Positions 1 to 5,753 of a stretch of DNA of 10,065 nt are shown here, in pieces; the stretch's first letter is position 1; every line of letters starts with the position of its first letter. A model generated the notes under the pieces. That model made no database searches and had not been told where the DNA came from. It was given only the letters and a program-made list of their open reading frames with translations. Source of the stretch: Pseudomonadota bacterium (GTDB taxonomy: Bacteria; Desulfobacterota; Syntrophobacteria; Syntrophobacterales; Syntrophobacteraceae); contig JAEZHY010000076.1 of NCBI GenBank assembly GCA_023416335.1, forward strand, positions 1 to 10,065, given 5' to 3'. Made by a program: the position numbers and the translations under genes.

Positions 1-12
1 AGGACTATTTGA

Positions 13-1677
13 ATGGATCGATGCCTGTCGGACAATTTGATACCTTCTTTTTTTGCCGGGACCATGAGGTTCTTTTTGATCCCTCTGTGCATCCTGTCGA
101 TCTTCACCATCTTCGAAGCCGTGACACAGTACGTCCATGATGACGAGACCCTCTGGGAATCGCATTTCACATCCGTCATCTCCAGCACGGTGGTCGGAAG
201 CGTGCTTTCTTTGTTTGCCCTCCGCAAATACCGGTTACTGGACATAAGACTTGTCGAGGAAGCGGAGCGGCGGCAAGGACTGGAGAAGGAAAAGGAATCG
301 TATCGCATCAACCTGGAAGCGATCTTCCACGGTGTAAAGGACTCCGTCCTGTCCGTAGACACCGGCTTCAGGCTGACGGCACTGAATGAGAGTGCAATCG
401 GCATTTGCGGTTTTACCAGGGACAGCATCGGCAGAAATGTCCGGGAAGCAGTAGCTGCACGCTCGCTTCGCTGCTTCGAATTGTTAAAAGATACGCTTGA
501 AAACGGATCCACCAACGAAATCGAAAGGCTCGAATACCAATTCGACGGCCACAGGAAGATCCTCAGTATCGTAACCTCCCCTTTGATTGACGCGGGAGGC
601 AACTCCACAGGGGCCGTGATGGTGGCCAAAGACGAAACCTACCTGGTCGATCTCGAAAAAAAGCAGGATGAAGCAAAATGCAGGCACAATATCGTCGGTC
701 GAAGCAGGCCGATGCAAAGGATCTACTCCCAGATAAAATCGCTGCAGGATCTCAAGACGACAGTCCTGATAACCGGGGAAAGCGGTACCGGCAAAGAACT
801 GATCGTCGATGCAATCCATAAGTCAGGCGACCGCAGTGAAAAAGCTCTCGTCAAAGTGAATTGCTCGGCTTTGCCGGAAGCGTTACTCGAGAGCGAACTC
901 TTCGGGCATACGCGGGGGGCGTTTACGGGGGCAACGGAAAACAAGGTGGGCAGGTTCGAGATGGCCAGCGGCGGCACGATCTTCCTGGACGAAATAGGAG
1001 ACCTGTCCCCCAGGGTGCAGCTCGAACTGCTTCGCGTTATTCAAACAAAAGAGTTCGAGCGGGTTGGAGATTCAGCTCCGATCAAGGTTGACGTGAGGAT
1101 TGTGGCGGCGACAAATCGCAACCTTCGGGATATGGTGCGGGACGGCAAATTCCGGGAAGATCTCTTTTTTCGCCTCAATGTTGTCGAGATAAGCGTTCCT
1201 CCGCTCAGGGAAAGAAGAGAAGATGTTCCTCTTTTGATTCACCATTTCCTGCAGCTTTTCAATCTCAGGTACGGAAAGCAGATCACCTCGGTTTCCGCCG
1301 ACGTCAGCCGGATCTTTAACGAACACCAGTGGCCCGGAAACATCAGACAGCTCGAACATGCTCTCGAACACGCTTTCGTCTTTTGCCGCGGAAAGATTCT
1401 GACCCTGCACGATCTGCCCGATGACTTCCGGCCGGGTAAAGGCGATTTCACCCCCACTCATGATAACTGCGAAATCCACAGGGACAGTCTGATCGAGGCA
1501 CTGGAGAAGGCGGCATGGAATAAAACAAAAGCGGCCCGAATCCTGGGAATACACAGGAGGACGCTCTACAGGAAGCTGGAACAGTTTGAAATAACCGGGA
1601 GCAGCACAAACGCGGCTGCACTTCCGGGAACGAGCAGTTTGTATCGATGCCCGTCGGAGAAAGTCCGGAATCGATAA
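13..1677 (+). CDS. Membrane-anchored PAS-domain sigma-54-dependent transcriptional activator, Fis-type HTH
   Basis: A bacterial enhancer-binding protein that remodels sigma-54 RNA polymerase by ATP hydrolysis. Two hydrophobic segments (about residues 18-38 and 52-70) bracket a short, acidic, presumably periplasmic loop. A short charged linker (about 80-98) leads to a PAS-like sensor (about 100-215, including DSVLSVD and the segment GAVMVAKDET). The AAA+ domain follows: Walker A GESGTGKE (255-262), the sigma-54 contact loop GAFTGA (302-307), Walker B GGTIFLDEIGD (320-330), the FRLN arginine region (386-389) and PGNIRQLE (441-448). A Fis-type helix-turn-helix sits near the C-terminus (about 491-524, KTKAARILGIHRRTLYRKL). 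There is no receiver domain, so it probably senses a ligand or membrane signal directly rather than a kinase. The ATG at 13 has AGGA at 1-4 as ribosome binding site. An ATG at 64 would keep both membrane segments but has a weaker site. The last 27 or so residues after the HTH are low-complexity. Its targets cannot be told from this window. Confidence 0.93.
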   Translation: MDRCLSDNLIPSFFAGTMRFFLIPLCILSIFTIFEAVTQYVHDDETLWESHFTSVISSTVVGSVLSLFALRKYRLLDIRLVEEAERRQGLEKEKESYRINLEAIFHGVKDSVLSVDTGFRLTALNESAIGICGFTRDSIGRNVREAVAARSLRCFELLKDTLENGSTNEIERLEYQFDGHRKILSIVTSPLIDAGGNSTGAVMVAKDETYLVDLEKKQDEAKCRHNIVGRSRPMQRIYSQIKSLQDLKTTVLITGESGTGKELIVDAIHKSGDRSEKALVKVNCSALPEALLESELFGHTRGAFTGATENKVGRFEMASGGTIFLDEIGDLSPRVQLELLRVIQTKEFERVGDSAPIKVDVRIVAATNRNLRDMVRDGKFREDLFFRLNVVEISVPPLRERREDVPLLIHHFLQLFNLRYGKQITSVSADVSRIFNEHQWPGNIRQLEHALEHAFVFCRGKILTLHDLPDDFRPGKGDFTPTHDNCEIHRDSLIEALEKAAWNKTKAARILGIHRRTLYRKLEQFEITGSSTNAAALPGTSSLYRCPSEKVRNR

Positions 1678-1685
1678 TGATCGAG

Positions 1686-1705
1686 CGGATAAAACCGGTT
1701 ATCCG
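1686..1705. repeat. 7-bp inverted repeat just after the sigma-54 activator
   Basis: CGGATAA (1686-1692) and TTATCCG (1699-1705) are perfect complements around a 6-base AACCGG centre, starting 8 bases after the activator's stop codon. No T-run follows, so it is not a standard intrinsic terminator. It could be a weak transcript-end hairpin or a protein-binding site. The rest of 1706-1888 shows nothing I can name. Confidence 0.4.
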
Positions 1706-1888
1706 TAATGACTTCTTCCTGATAATGATGCTCAAGCCCCCGTTCCGATTGACTTTCCGGAATGTCATGTTACGCTGTGGACAGAGTTTTCCATGGTTGT
1801 TTAACTGGGCTTTTAGAAGCCGGTAGATAGTCCGTAAGATAATTGATCCGCACAATTCCGCAGGCGAAAGCCGGAGAGCAGCAAAACA

Positions 1889-2131
1889 ATGGCAAAGACC
1901 CCCTTTGGCGGATTCCGCTCATTCCGCAAGCAAGTGAAAAAGGTGAGCGCCTTCCCGCAGACTCGGGAACGCCCTTCCCAGGCTTGGAGACCCCAACTCA
2001 ACGACAGAGTGATGACGCCCAGCGGTGTTGGCACGGTGGTGGAAATTTCGGACGACATGTATCTCATCGATCTGGAAAATCAGCTTGCAAACGTTTGGGA
2101 ACGTTTGTCTTCTCTCAGACAACCGAAATGA
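1889..2131 (+). CDS. Small conserved-looking hypothetical protein (80 aa)
   Basis: I do not recognise a named family. The N-terminal 35 residues are basic and aromatic (KTPFGGFRSFRKQVKKV), with no signal peptide or membrane segment. The C-terminal half (about 38-76) reads like a small SH3/KOW-like beta-barrel: DRVMTPSGVGTVVEI, an acidic turn, then MYLIDLENQLANVWERL. The pattern x-P-x-G-x-G-x-V followed by alternating hydrophobics is what supports a real gene over the overlapping frames. The ATG at 1889 is preceded by GGAG at 1873-1876, which is rather far (12 bases), so initiation may be weak. A longer overlapping frame (1843-2274) has a composition typical of a shadow ORF (many Pro, Arg, Ser, His). 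Function is unknown; a small nucleic-acid-binding or adaptor role is a guess. The last 44 bases contain two overlapping inverted repeats. Confidence 0.6.
   Translation: MAKTPFGGFRSFRKQVKKVSAFPQTRERPSQAWRPQLNDRVMTPSGVGTVVEISDDMYLIDLENQLANVWERLSSLRQPK
2088..2122 (+). repeat. Two overlapping, mutually exclusive hairpins at the end of the 80-aa gene
   Basis: CAAACGTT (2088-2095), loop TGGG, AACGTTTG (2100-2107) is a perfect 8-bp stem. TTGTCT (2105-2110), loop TCTCTC, AGACAA (2117-2122) is a perfect 6-bp stem. The two share bases 2105-2107, so only one can form fully at a time. They lie inside the last codons of the gene, and no T-run follows. Confidence 0.45.
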
Positions 2132-2659
2132 ACCGTTTTGTGCCCCCCAGGTTGCCGGATATCTTCCGCACCCCGATTGATCACGGGAATCAGTTTGCGC
2201 CAACGTACCTGCTCCCATACTACTCCCCGCGATCCTGTCCCGTACCTGCCAGACGGACAGGATACGTGCATTAGTCCCACCGTTTGCTATGGCTGCCGGA
2301 ACCGAGACCCTCTCCGTCATTCCCGCATACGTGTGATCCCGGCTGCCGCTTTCCACCGGCAGGGTGGGAAAACGACCGAAACGGCAAAAAGGTTTCGAAG
2401 GTTTTGAGAAGAGCAGGAATTGAGAAATTTAGAACCCGATTAAATTCTTCGCTTTTTGCGGCAGGATCTGGTATCATTTCTGCAACAATGAGATGTGATT
2501 TGCACATCCTGTCTCGCTAATGTTTGAACGTCTTCTGAGACTGTCTTTTGCTGTTGGCCCTGCCTTTGCCCGTTGGAGGTCAGCAACTCCGGCTCTCTCC
2601 CTAGATGAATGGAAACTTGGTTGGTTATACCTGGTGGCCGATAGACGGGGGGATTGTTC
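2132..2659. other. 528-base gene-free stretch with scattered short palindromes
   Basis: No reading frame here has convincing protein-like composition; the short frames on both strands are rich in Arg, Pro, Ser and Cys and lack plausible ribosome binding sites. Two inverted repeats are visible: ATCCTGTCC (2232-2240) with GGACAGGAT (2255-2263), a perfect 9-bp stem with a 14-base loop, and CTGCCG (2343-2348) with CGGCAG (2357-2362). The text around 2318-2330 (GTCATTCCCGC) resembles the start of a GTCATTCCCGC-type interspersed palindrome common in proteobacterial intergenic DNA; this is an impression from memory. The right end (about 2440-2510) holds a candidate promoter and operator. Confidence 0.5.
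2448..2508 (+). promoter_or_regulatory. Candidate extended -10 promoter with a downstream palindromic operator
   Basis: TATCAT at 2472-2477 with TG at 2469-2470 gives an extended -10 element. TTCGCT at 2448-2453 would be a poor -35 at an 18-base spacing. A start near 2484 would put the perfect inverted repeat GATGTG (2492-2497)-ATTTG-CACATC (2503-2508) at about +8 to +24, where a repressor could block elongation. It includes one TGTGA half-site but not a full CRP site. It would drive the 180-residue gene with a leader of about 175 bases. This is a pattern match only. Confidence 0.25.
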
Positions 2660-3202
2660 ATGGCCGAGATACCTCATGCCTCATTGAAAGAGTTACTTTC
2701 GACCGGCTATTTCTACGATGAATTGAAGAAATATTCGGAATCTCCGGAGATGGATATTTCAACTTACTGCAGCGATTTTGCCGTTCCATATCTGATCAGG
2801 TTATCAGAATCGCACGACAAATCCGCCCAACTGGACGATAATAGGATTTTCAAATTAGCAATCAGGCATTTATTTCATATCAAAGAAGAAGAAATCATAG
2901 ATTCGATTTTCGGCCTAAAGAAAGTCGCTGTATTGGAATTGCAGAGAATCGAGAAAGCGAGCCGAACCGATAATCTGGACAGGTCCGAGGCCCATGCGAA
3001 CCGTCGAAGACAGGAAGCGGCGGAAAGCCTGATAAAACTGCTCGTGAATATAATCAAGGTGTTCAGACTTCCTGAAATAACGCCTCAACAAAGGAAAGCC
3101 GAATCCATTGGCGACCCCGTCGGTGATGCCATCATGCAAAATTGGGAAGATCAGAACTGTCAGGCACCTGATGACTGCACCGCCGTTGGCCGGACCGATT
3201 AG
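2660..3202 (+). CDS. Hypothetical protein, mostly helical (180 aa)
   Basis: I do not recognise the family. The ATG at 2660 is chosen over the in-frame TTG two codons upstream (2654) because the G-rich ribosome binding site at 2647-2653 lies correctly spaced for it. The protein is cytoplasmic, with no signal peptide or membrane segment, and looks almost wholly alpha-helical. An N-terminal helical region carries paired acidic and aromatic residues (LSTGYFYDELKKYSE), the middle has a run of Ile, Glu and Lys (HIKEEEIIDSIFGLKKV), and a long charged helix spans about residues 94-138 (QRIEKAS... to ...LIKLLVNIIKVF). The last 40 residues are polar and probably disordered. Base use is noticeably more AT-rich than in the minus-strand genes. 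It stands alone, with gene-free DNA on both sides, so context gives no functional clue. Confidence 0.72.
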   Translation: MAEIPHASLKELLSTGYFYDELKKYSESPEMDISTYCSDFAVPYLIRLSESHDKSAQLDDNRIFKLAIRHLFHIKEEEIIDSIFGLKKVAVLELQRIEKASRTDNLDRSEAHANRRRQEAAESLIKLLVNIIKVFRLPEITPQQRKAESIGDPVGDAIMQNWEDQNCQAPDDCTAVGRTD

Positions 3203-3427
3203 CGAAGTCCCATTCGCCGGGAACCGGTGACGAGTCGGCCGGGGTTGAACCGGCAATTAACGAATCGGAGAGTTCCTGCCTTGCCACGCCTTGCTTTTCC
3301 ACAAATAGCGGCTGGTTTGTCAGGTGAAACAAGACGTCCTTACGTGAGTTACCCGAGGATCTGGGGAACGGCCCTGGAGTTGGCTCCTGAAGGGTTTTGA
3401 TGGTGAAATTCGAAAAAAGGATAAAAA
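3203..3427 (+). other. Leader region of the cold-shock gene, with hairpins
   Basis: These 225 bases separate the 180-residue gene from the cold-shock gene. An inverted repeat GCCGG (3238-3242) / CCGGC (3250-3254) lies 35 bases after the upstream stop. A second hairpin has GGAG (3376-3379) / CTCC (3384-3387), extended by CCCT (3372-3375) / AGGG (3391-3394) across a 3-base bulge, followed by TTTT (3395-3398). It could be a weak terminator or part of a structured leader. Cold-shock genes often have long structured leaders, but I see no convincing promoter that would fix the transcript start, and no recognisable cold-box. Confidence 0.35.
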
Positions 3428-3628
3428 ATGTCGGAAGGTCGAGTAAAGTGGTTCAATGAAAGTAAAGGTTTTGGTTTTATCGAAAGAGACGGCGGAGGCG
3501 ACTTATTTGTGCATTTCTCCGCGATCGAGGGCAACGGTTTCAAGACGCTTGCCGAAGGCGACCGGGTCAGTTTCGTCGAGGGCAGCGGTACAAAAGGACC
3601 TCAGGCGACTCAGGTAAGAAAACTGTAG
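3428..3628 (+). CDS. csp: Cold-shock domain protein (CspA family)
   Basis: A single cold-shock domain of 66 residues, the usual family length, covering the whole protein. The five-stranded OB-fold that binds single-stranded RNA/DNA shows both signature motifs: RNP1 KGFGFIER (13-20) and RNP2 DLFVHFSAI (25-33). The start [15 protein letters not shown] and the close [10 protein letters not shown] are typical. The expected role is as an RNA chaperone that melts secondary structure and favours translation, either at low temperature or constitutively; paralogues cannot be told apart from sequence alone. The start is supported by AAGGA at 3417-3421, six bases before the ATG. A strong intrinsic terminator follows 40 bases after the stop, so it is probably transcribed mainly as a single gene. 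An RRM protein lies directly downstream. Confidence 0.97.
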   Translation: MSEGRVKWFNESKGFGFIERDGGGDLFVHFSAIEGNGFKTLAEGDRVSFVEGSGTKGPQATQVRKL

Positions 3629-3668
3629 GCACTCTATTGATTCGTCTATTCCACACGGATTGAGGATG

Positions 3669-3694
3669 AGCCGGAGCAAAAACTCCGGCTTTTT
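3669..3694 (+). terminator. Intrinsic terminator of the cold-shock gene
   Basis: Perfect 8-bp stem AGCCGGAG (3669-3676) / CTCCGGCT (3683-3690), 6-base loop CAAAAA, then a run of Ts (3690-3694, continuing CCTTT). This is a classic Rho-independent structure, 40 bases after the stop codon. It implies that the RRM gene has its own promoter or depends on read-through. Confidence 0.9.
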
Positions 3695-3754
3695 CCTTTG
3701 TTTCCGGCCCGGACACATTGGCCCTGTTTGTAAACCCAAAAGGGAGAAACATCT

Positions 3755-4027
3755 ATGAAAATACACGTCGGCAATCTGGCCTACAATGTAACTGAAGATG
3801 ATCTGAGATCGCTGTTCTCAGAATTCGGGGAAGTATCTTCCGTGAACATCATCAAGGAGAGATCCTCCGGACAATCAAAGGGTTTCGGCTTTGTCGAAAT
3901 GCTCAACAATTCGGAAGCCGACAAAGCAATGAAAGCCCTCAACGGCAGCAGATTGAAAGAGCAGTTCATCAAGCTCAGCCAGGCAAAGCCACCTGCAAAA
4001 CGTCCCCAGCGCGGGCCAAGATATTAG
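3755..4027 (+). CDS. Single-RRM RNA-binding protein
   Basis: A 90-residue protein made of one RNA recognition motif and a short basic tail, like the glycine-poor bacterial RRM proteins of deltaproteobacteria and the cyanobacterial Rbp family. RNP2 is IHVGNL (3-8) and RNP1 is KGFGFVEM (42-49); the spacing and the helices DDLRSLFSEFG and SEADKAMKALNG fit a beta-alpha-beta-beta-alpha-beta fold. The tail (78-90) is rich in Lys, Arg and Pro and may add nonspecific RNA affinity. His4 sits where RNP2 normally has Phe or Tyr. The ATG is preceded by AGGGAG at 3741-3746. It is likely cytoplasmic and may modulate mRNA stability or translation. It lies between a cold-shock protein and a charged small protein and may be cotranscribed with the latter (60-base gap, no terminator seen). 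Confidence 0.95.
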   Translation: MKIHVGNLAYNVTEDDLRSLFSEFGEVSSVNIIKERSSGQSKGFGFVEMLNNSEADKAMKALNGSRLKEQFIKLSQAKPPAKRPQRGPRY

Positions 4028-4087
4028 CCGATACCTCCCGGTTCTTACCTGACGTCGGGAAGAAGAATAGATTCATGGAGTTGAACA

Positions 4088-4315
4088 ATGGCCCAAAGAT
4101 CTAAAGCCACCTTTCAGAAACGCGAGAGGGAAAAAGAAAAGCAGCAGAAGCAACGGGATAAGGAAGCCCGCCGCATGGAAGCCAAGAAGGCCAAAGCGGA
4201 GCGCGGCAATCAGCCCAGAAATTCTAACGAGGATCCTGATATAGCAGGGATCAAGCCCGGACCGCAGCCTCTGCCCGAGCAATGGCAATGGGCTTCGGAA
4301 GGGGACGACGATTAG
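4088..4315 (+). CDS. Small highly charged hypothetical protein (75 aa)
   Basis: The first 43 residues are almost entirely Lys, Arg, Glu, Gln and Ala (QKREREKEKQQKQRDKEARR and onward), predicting one long charged helix. The second half is acidic and Pro-rich, with EDPDIAGIKPGPQPLPEQW and a closing GDDD. I recall similar short proteins annotated as hypothetical in deltaproteobacteria, which supports a real gene, but no function is known to me. The Lys/Arg-rich helix suggests RNA, ribosome or nucleic-acid association, in keeping with the RRM and cold-shock neighbours; this is inference. The ATG is preceded by GGAG at 4077-4080. It is the last plus-strand gene before the convergent minus-strand cluster. 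Confidence 0.8.
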   Translation: MAQRSKATFQKREREKEKQQKQRDKEARRMEAKKAKAERGNQPRNSNEDPDIAGIKPGPQPLPEQWQWASEGDDD

Positions 4316-4485
4316 CAGGAACTCGCAACTCGTCGCACGCCGAAGTCCGGCGCTTCGGACAGCACCGGACCCGTTGAGTTATCAATATAGACTTGCTTAT
4401 ATTCGCCAGCCTCGGACAAAACCGACCGAGAAATAAGCAGCCCACATTCCGAATAGCCGAATCCCCCTGTCTGCCAGGTTTATCT
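4316..4485. other. Convergent intergenic gap
   Basis: 170 bases lie between the plus-strand charged protein and the 3' end of the minus-strand dehydrogenase. CCGAAG (4340-4345) / CTTCGG (4353-4358) forms a 6-bp stem that competes with GTCCG/CGGAC inside it. There is no T-run on either strand, so no intrinsic terminator can be called for either gene. Nothing else is recognised. Confidence 0.35.
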
Positions 4486-5373
4486 TTACGCTTCCGGAAG
4501 ACCCCATAACCGGCTGAAACTTTTCCACATGACCGCCGTGTCGCTTGCGCCGAAACCCTGAGCCTGAGCCATCTCATTTGCAAACTGGATGGTCCGGGCC
4601 AGCAGGGGCGGTGCCTTATGCTCCTGTGCCATTTCTACTGCCAGGCGGACGTCCTTGCAGAGCAGATTGACGGGGAAAGTCGGGTTCGAAAAATCGTCCA
4701 GGACAATCCTCTCTCCGAGTTCTTTGAAAAGATTGCTCACCGTACCCGCCTGGCTCGCGGTTATGGTCTCGAAGAGCAGCTTCGGAGGGATGCCGACCTT
4801 TTCCGAGACGGCCATCATTTCGGCGGTCATTGCATTGATCGCCCCGAACATCATCTGGTTGAGGAGCTTTATCTTATTGCCCGAACCGGATTCCCCGATA
4901 TGAAAGAACTTGGCGGCAAGCAGCCTGAACACGGGGGCGCAGCGCTCGATATCCTCGGCCGCTCCGCCGATGGGAAGAGCCCACTTCCCCACGGTGGCCG
5001 GCCTGCCGAGCACCGGCGCATCCAGGTAGCCGATGTTTTTCTTTTTGGCAAGGTCCCACATCCGGCGGCTCGTACCGGGATCGATCGTGCTCATATCGAC
5101 TATCACCGTCCCCGGCCGTGCGACTGCCAGAAGCCCGTCAGGCCCCGCGACGCATTCTTCCACCTGCGCGGGTCCGGGCAGAAACATGATGATGATATCG
5201 GCCTGCAAAGCTACTTCGGCCAGGGTCCCGGCCACCGCCGCGCCCAGGCTTTTCAGCTTCTCTCGGGCCTCGGCGGAAGGGTCGAATCCGATAAGGACAT
5301 GTCCTGCCTCCAGGATTTTGGGCGCGATCGTTCTGCCCATCACCCCGGCGCCGATCAATCCGATTCTTTCCAC
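4486..5373 (-). CDS. NAD(P)-dependent beta-hydroxyacid dehydrogenase (3-hydroxyisobutyrate dehydrogenase family)
   Basis: A soluble 295-residue enzyme of the family that includes 3-hydroxyisobutyrate dehydrogenase, tartronate semialdehyde reductase (GarR), L-threonate dehydrogenase (LtnD) and sulfolactaldehyde reductase. The N-terminal Rossmann fold shows GLIGAGVMGRTIAPKILEAGH (5-25). Asp31 at the end of the second strand favours NAD over NADP. The catalytic element is present: G-S-G-N-K-I-K-L-L-N, with Lys169 as presumed catalytic base and Asn172. The substrate loop normally reads DAPVSGG but here is DAPVLGRPATVGK (118-130), so the usual Ser-Gly-Gly is altered and the exact substrate is uncertain. 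The start is GTG at 5373, supported by GAGGA upstream at a short spacing. It is the last gene of the minus-strand group, 413 bases downstream of the LarA-like gene, so it may be transcribed separately. Confidence 0.92.
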   Translation of the reverse strand: MERIGLIGAGVMGRTIAPKILEAGHVLIGFDPSAEAREKLKSLGAAVAGTLAEVALQADIIIMFLPGPAQVEECVAGPDGLLAVARPGTVIVDMSTIDPGTSRRMWDLAKKKNIGYLDAPVLGRPATVGKWALPIGGAAEDIERCAPVFRLLAAKFFHIGESGSGNKIKLLNQMMFGAINAMTAEMMAVSEKVGIPPKLLFETITASQAGTVSNLFKELGERIVLDDFSNPTFPVNLLCKDVRLAVEMAQEHKAPPLLARTIQFANEMAQAQGFGASDTAVMWKSFSRLWGLPEA

Positions 5374-5450
5374 GATATCCTCACTTTACTCGATTGTTTT
5401 TTCCAAGTGGACGAATGGCAGGCATTTTTCGACACCCTCCAATCTCGTCA

Positions 5451-5475
5451 TCCCGGCAGTGCTTTTGAGCCGGGA
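5451..5475. repeat. Inverted repeat of the GTCATCCCGGC type
   Basis: TCCCGGC (5451-5457) and GCCGGGA (5469-5475) are perfect complements around an 11-base loop, preceded by CGTCA. The form (CGTCA-TCCCGGC ... CTTTTGA-GCCGGGA) is like a widespread interspersed palindrome of proteobacterial intergenic regions. Confidence 0.6.
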
Positions 5476-5535
5476 ACCAGGTTTTTTAAGGTCTTGAATT
5501 GACAATTAATCCACCACCAAAAGCCTGGTTTCCGG
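5470..5535. repeat. 17-bp imperfect inverted repeat
   Basis: The arm at 5470-5486 (CCGGGAACCAGG plus Ts) pairs with 5519-5535 (AAAAG plus CCTGGTTTCCGG) at 15 of 17 positions; both mismatches are transitions. The 32-base centre contains AATTG-A-CAATT. The left arm overlaps the palindrome at 5451-5475, so the two structures compete. Confidence 0.55.
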
Positions 5536-5625
5536 TCTGAGCTTGTCCTGATCGAAGAGACAGTCCTAACGTGCGCCTTTTCCCGGGCTGCCCCAGACCA
5601 GACTGTTTTTTCCGAATGGACGGAC

Positions 5626-5654
5626 GGTGGGCACGATAAAGCTTCGTACCCACC
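5626..5654. repeat. GTGGGCACG-type palindrome
   Basis: GGTGGGCACG (5626-5635) and CGTACCCACC (5645-5654) pair at 9 of 10 positions around a 9-base loop; the one mismatch would be a G-U pair in minus-strand RNA. It is flanked by CCTAC, giving the familiar GTAGGGTGGG form of interspersed repeats. Its left end overlaps the second copy of the 27-base direct repeat. Confidence 0.6.
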
Positions 5655-5683
5655 CTACTCGGCTCACCGTTCCAACACACGCT

Positions 5684-5709
5684 GGTTCCCAATCGCCGGC
5701 TTGGGAACC
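5684..5709. repeat. Perfect 9-bp inverted repeat
   Basis: GGTTCCCAA (5684-5692) and TTGGGAACC (5701-5709) are exact complements around the 8-base loop TCGCCGGC. It forms a stable hairpin on either strand. Confidence 0.7.
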
Positions 5710-5717
5710 TCGGTTTG

Positions 5718-5733
5718 GGAAGCTCCCGCTTCC
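5718..5733. repeat. GGAAGC/GCTTCC hairpin
   Basis: GGAAGC (5718-5723), loop TCCC, GCTTCC (5728-5733): a perfect 6-bp stem, eight bases after the previous palindrome. Confidence 0.55.
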
Positions 5734-5738
5734 TCCCC

Positions 5739-5753
5739 TGCAACCGAGTTGCA
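5739..5753. repeat. TGCAAC/GTTGCA hairpin
   Basis: TGCAAC (5739-5744), loop CGA, GTTGCA (5748-5753): a perfect 6-bp stem with a 3-base loop, five bases after the previous hairpin. It is followed by a bulged palindrome CTGTC-AG-GACAG (inside 5757-5778) close to the LarA-like stop codon. Confidence 0.55.

Larger units (their letters stand above)
5392..5627 (+). repeat. Diverged 27-base direct repeat (5392-5418 and 5601-5627)
   Basis: The copies share GTTTTTTCC and TGGACG cores and match at 22 of 27 positions. All five differences are transitions (T/C, A/G, G/A, A/G, T/C). Their starts are 209 bases apart. Two copies of one repeat family, rather than a target-site duplication, is the simpler reading given the divergence. 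Confidence 0.55.

Noticed and set aside
1843..2274. 143-residue plus-strand frame overlapping the 80-residue gene
   Set aside because: Low-complexity Pro/Arg/His/Ser composition and no ribosome binding site; the 80-residue frame has the better beta-strand pattern.
2492..2508. CRP binding site
   Set aside because: Only one TGTGA half is present and the other half does not match TCACA at the right spacing; kept only as a generic palindrome.
3274..3298. Sigma-54 promoter-like text TTGCCACGCC-TTGCT upstream of the cold-shock gene
   Set aside because: The spacing is two bases short and the invariant GG is GC, so it does not meet the -24/-12 rule.
4618..5502. 294-residue plus-strand frame opposite the beta-hydroxyacid dehydrogenase
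   Set aside because: Antisense shadow; the minus strand carries the Rossmann and catalytic motifs.
5499..5504. TTGACA -35 box in the repeat-rich gap
   Set aside because: No acceptable -10 element at 16-18 bases downstream, and it points away from the minus-strand gene; probably part of the AATTG-A-CAATT palindrome.
5392..5627. Target-site duplication flanking an inserted element
   Set aside because: The 27-base copies differ at five positions, the interval holds no transposase, and the second copy runs into another palindrome; a repeat family is simpler.
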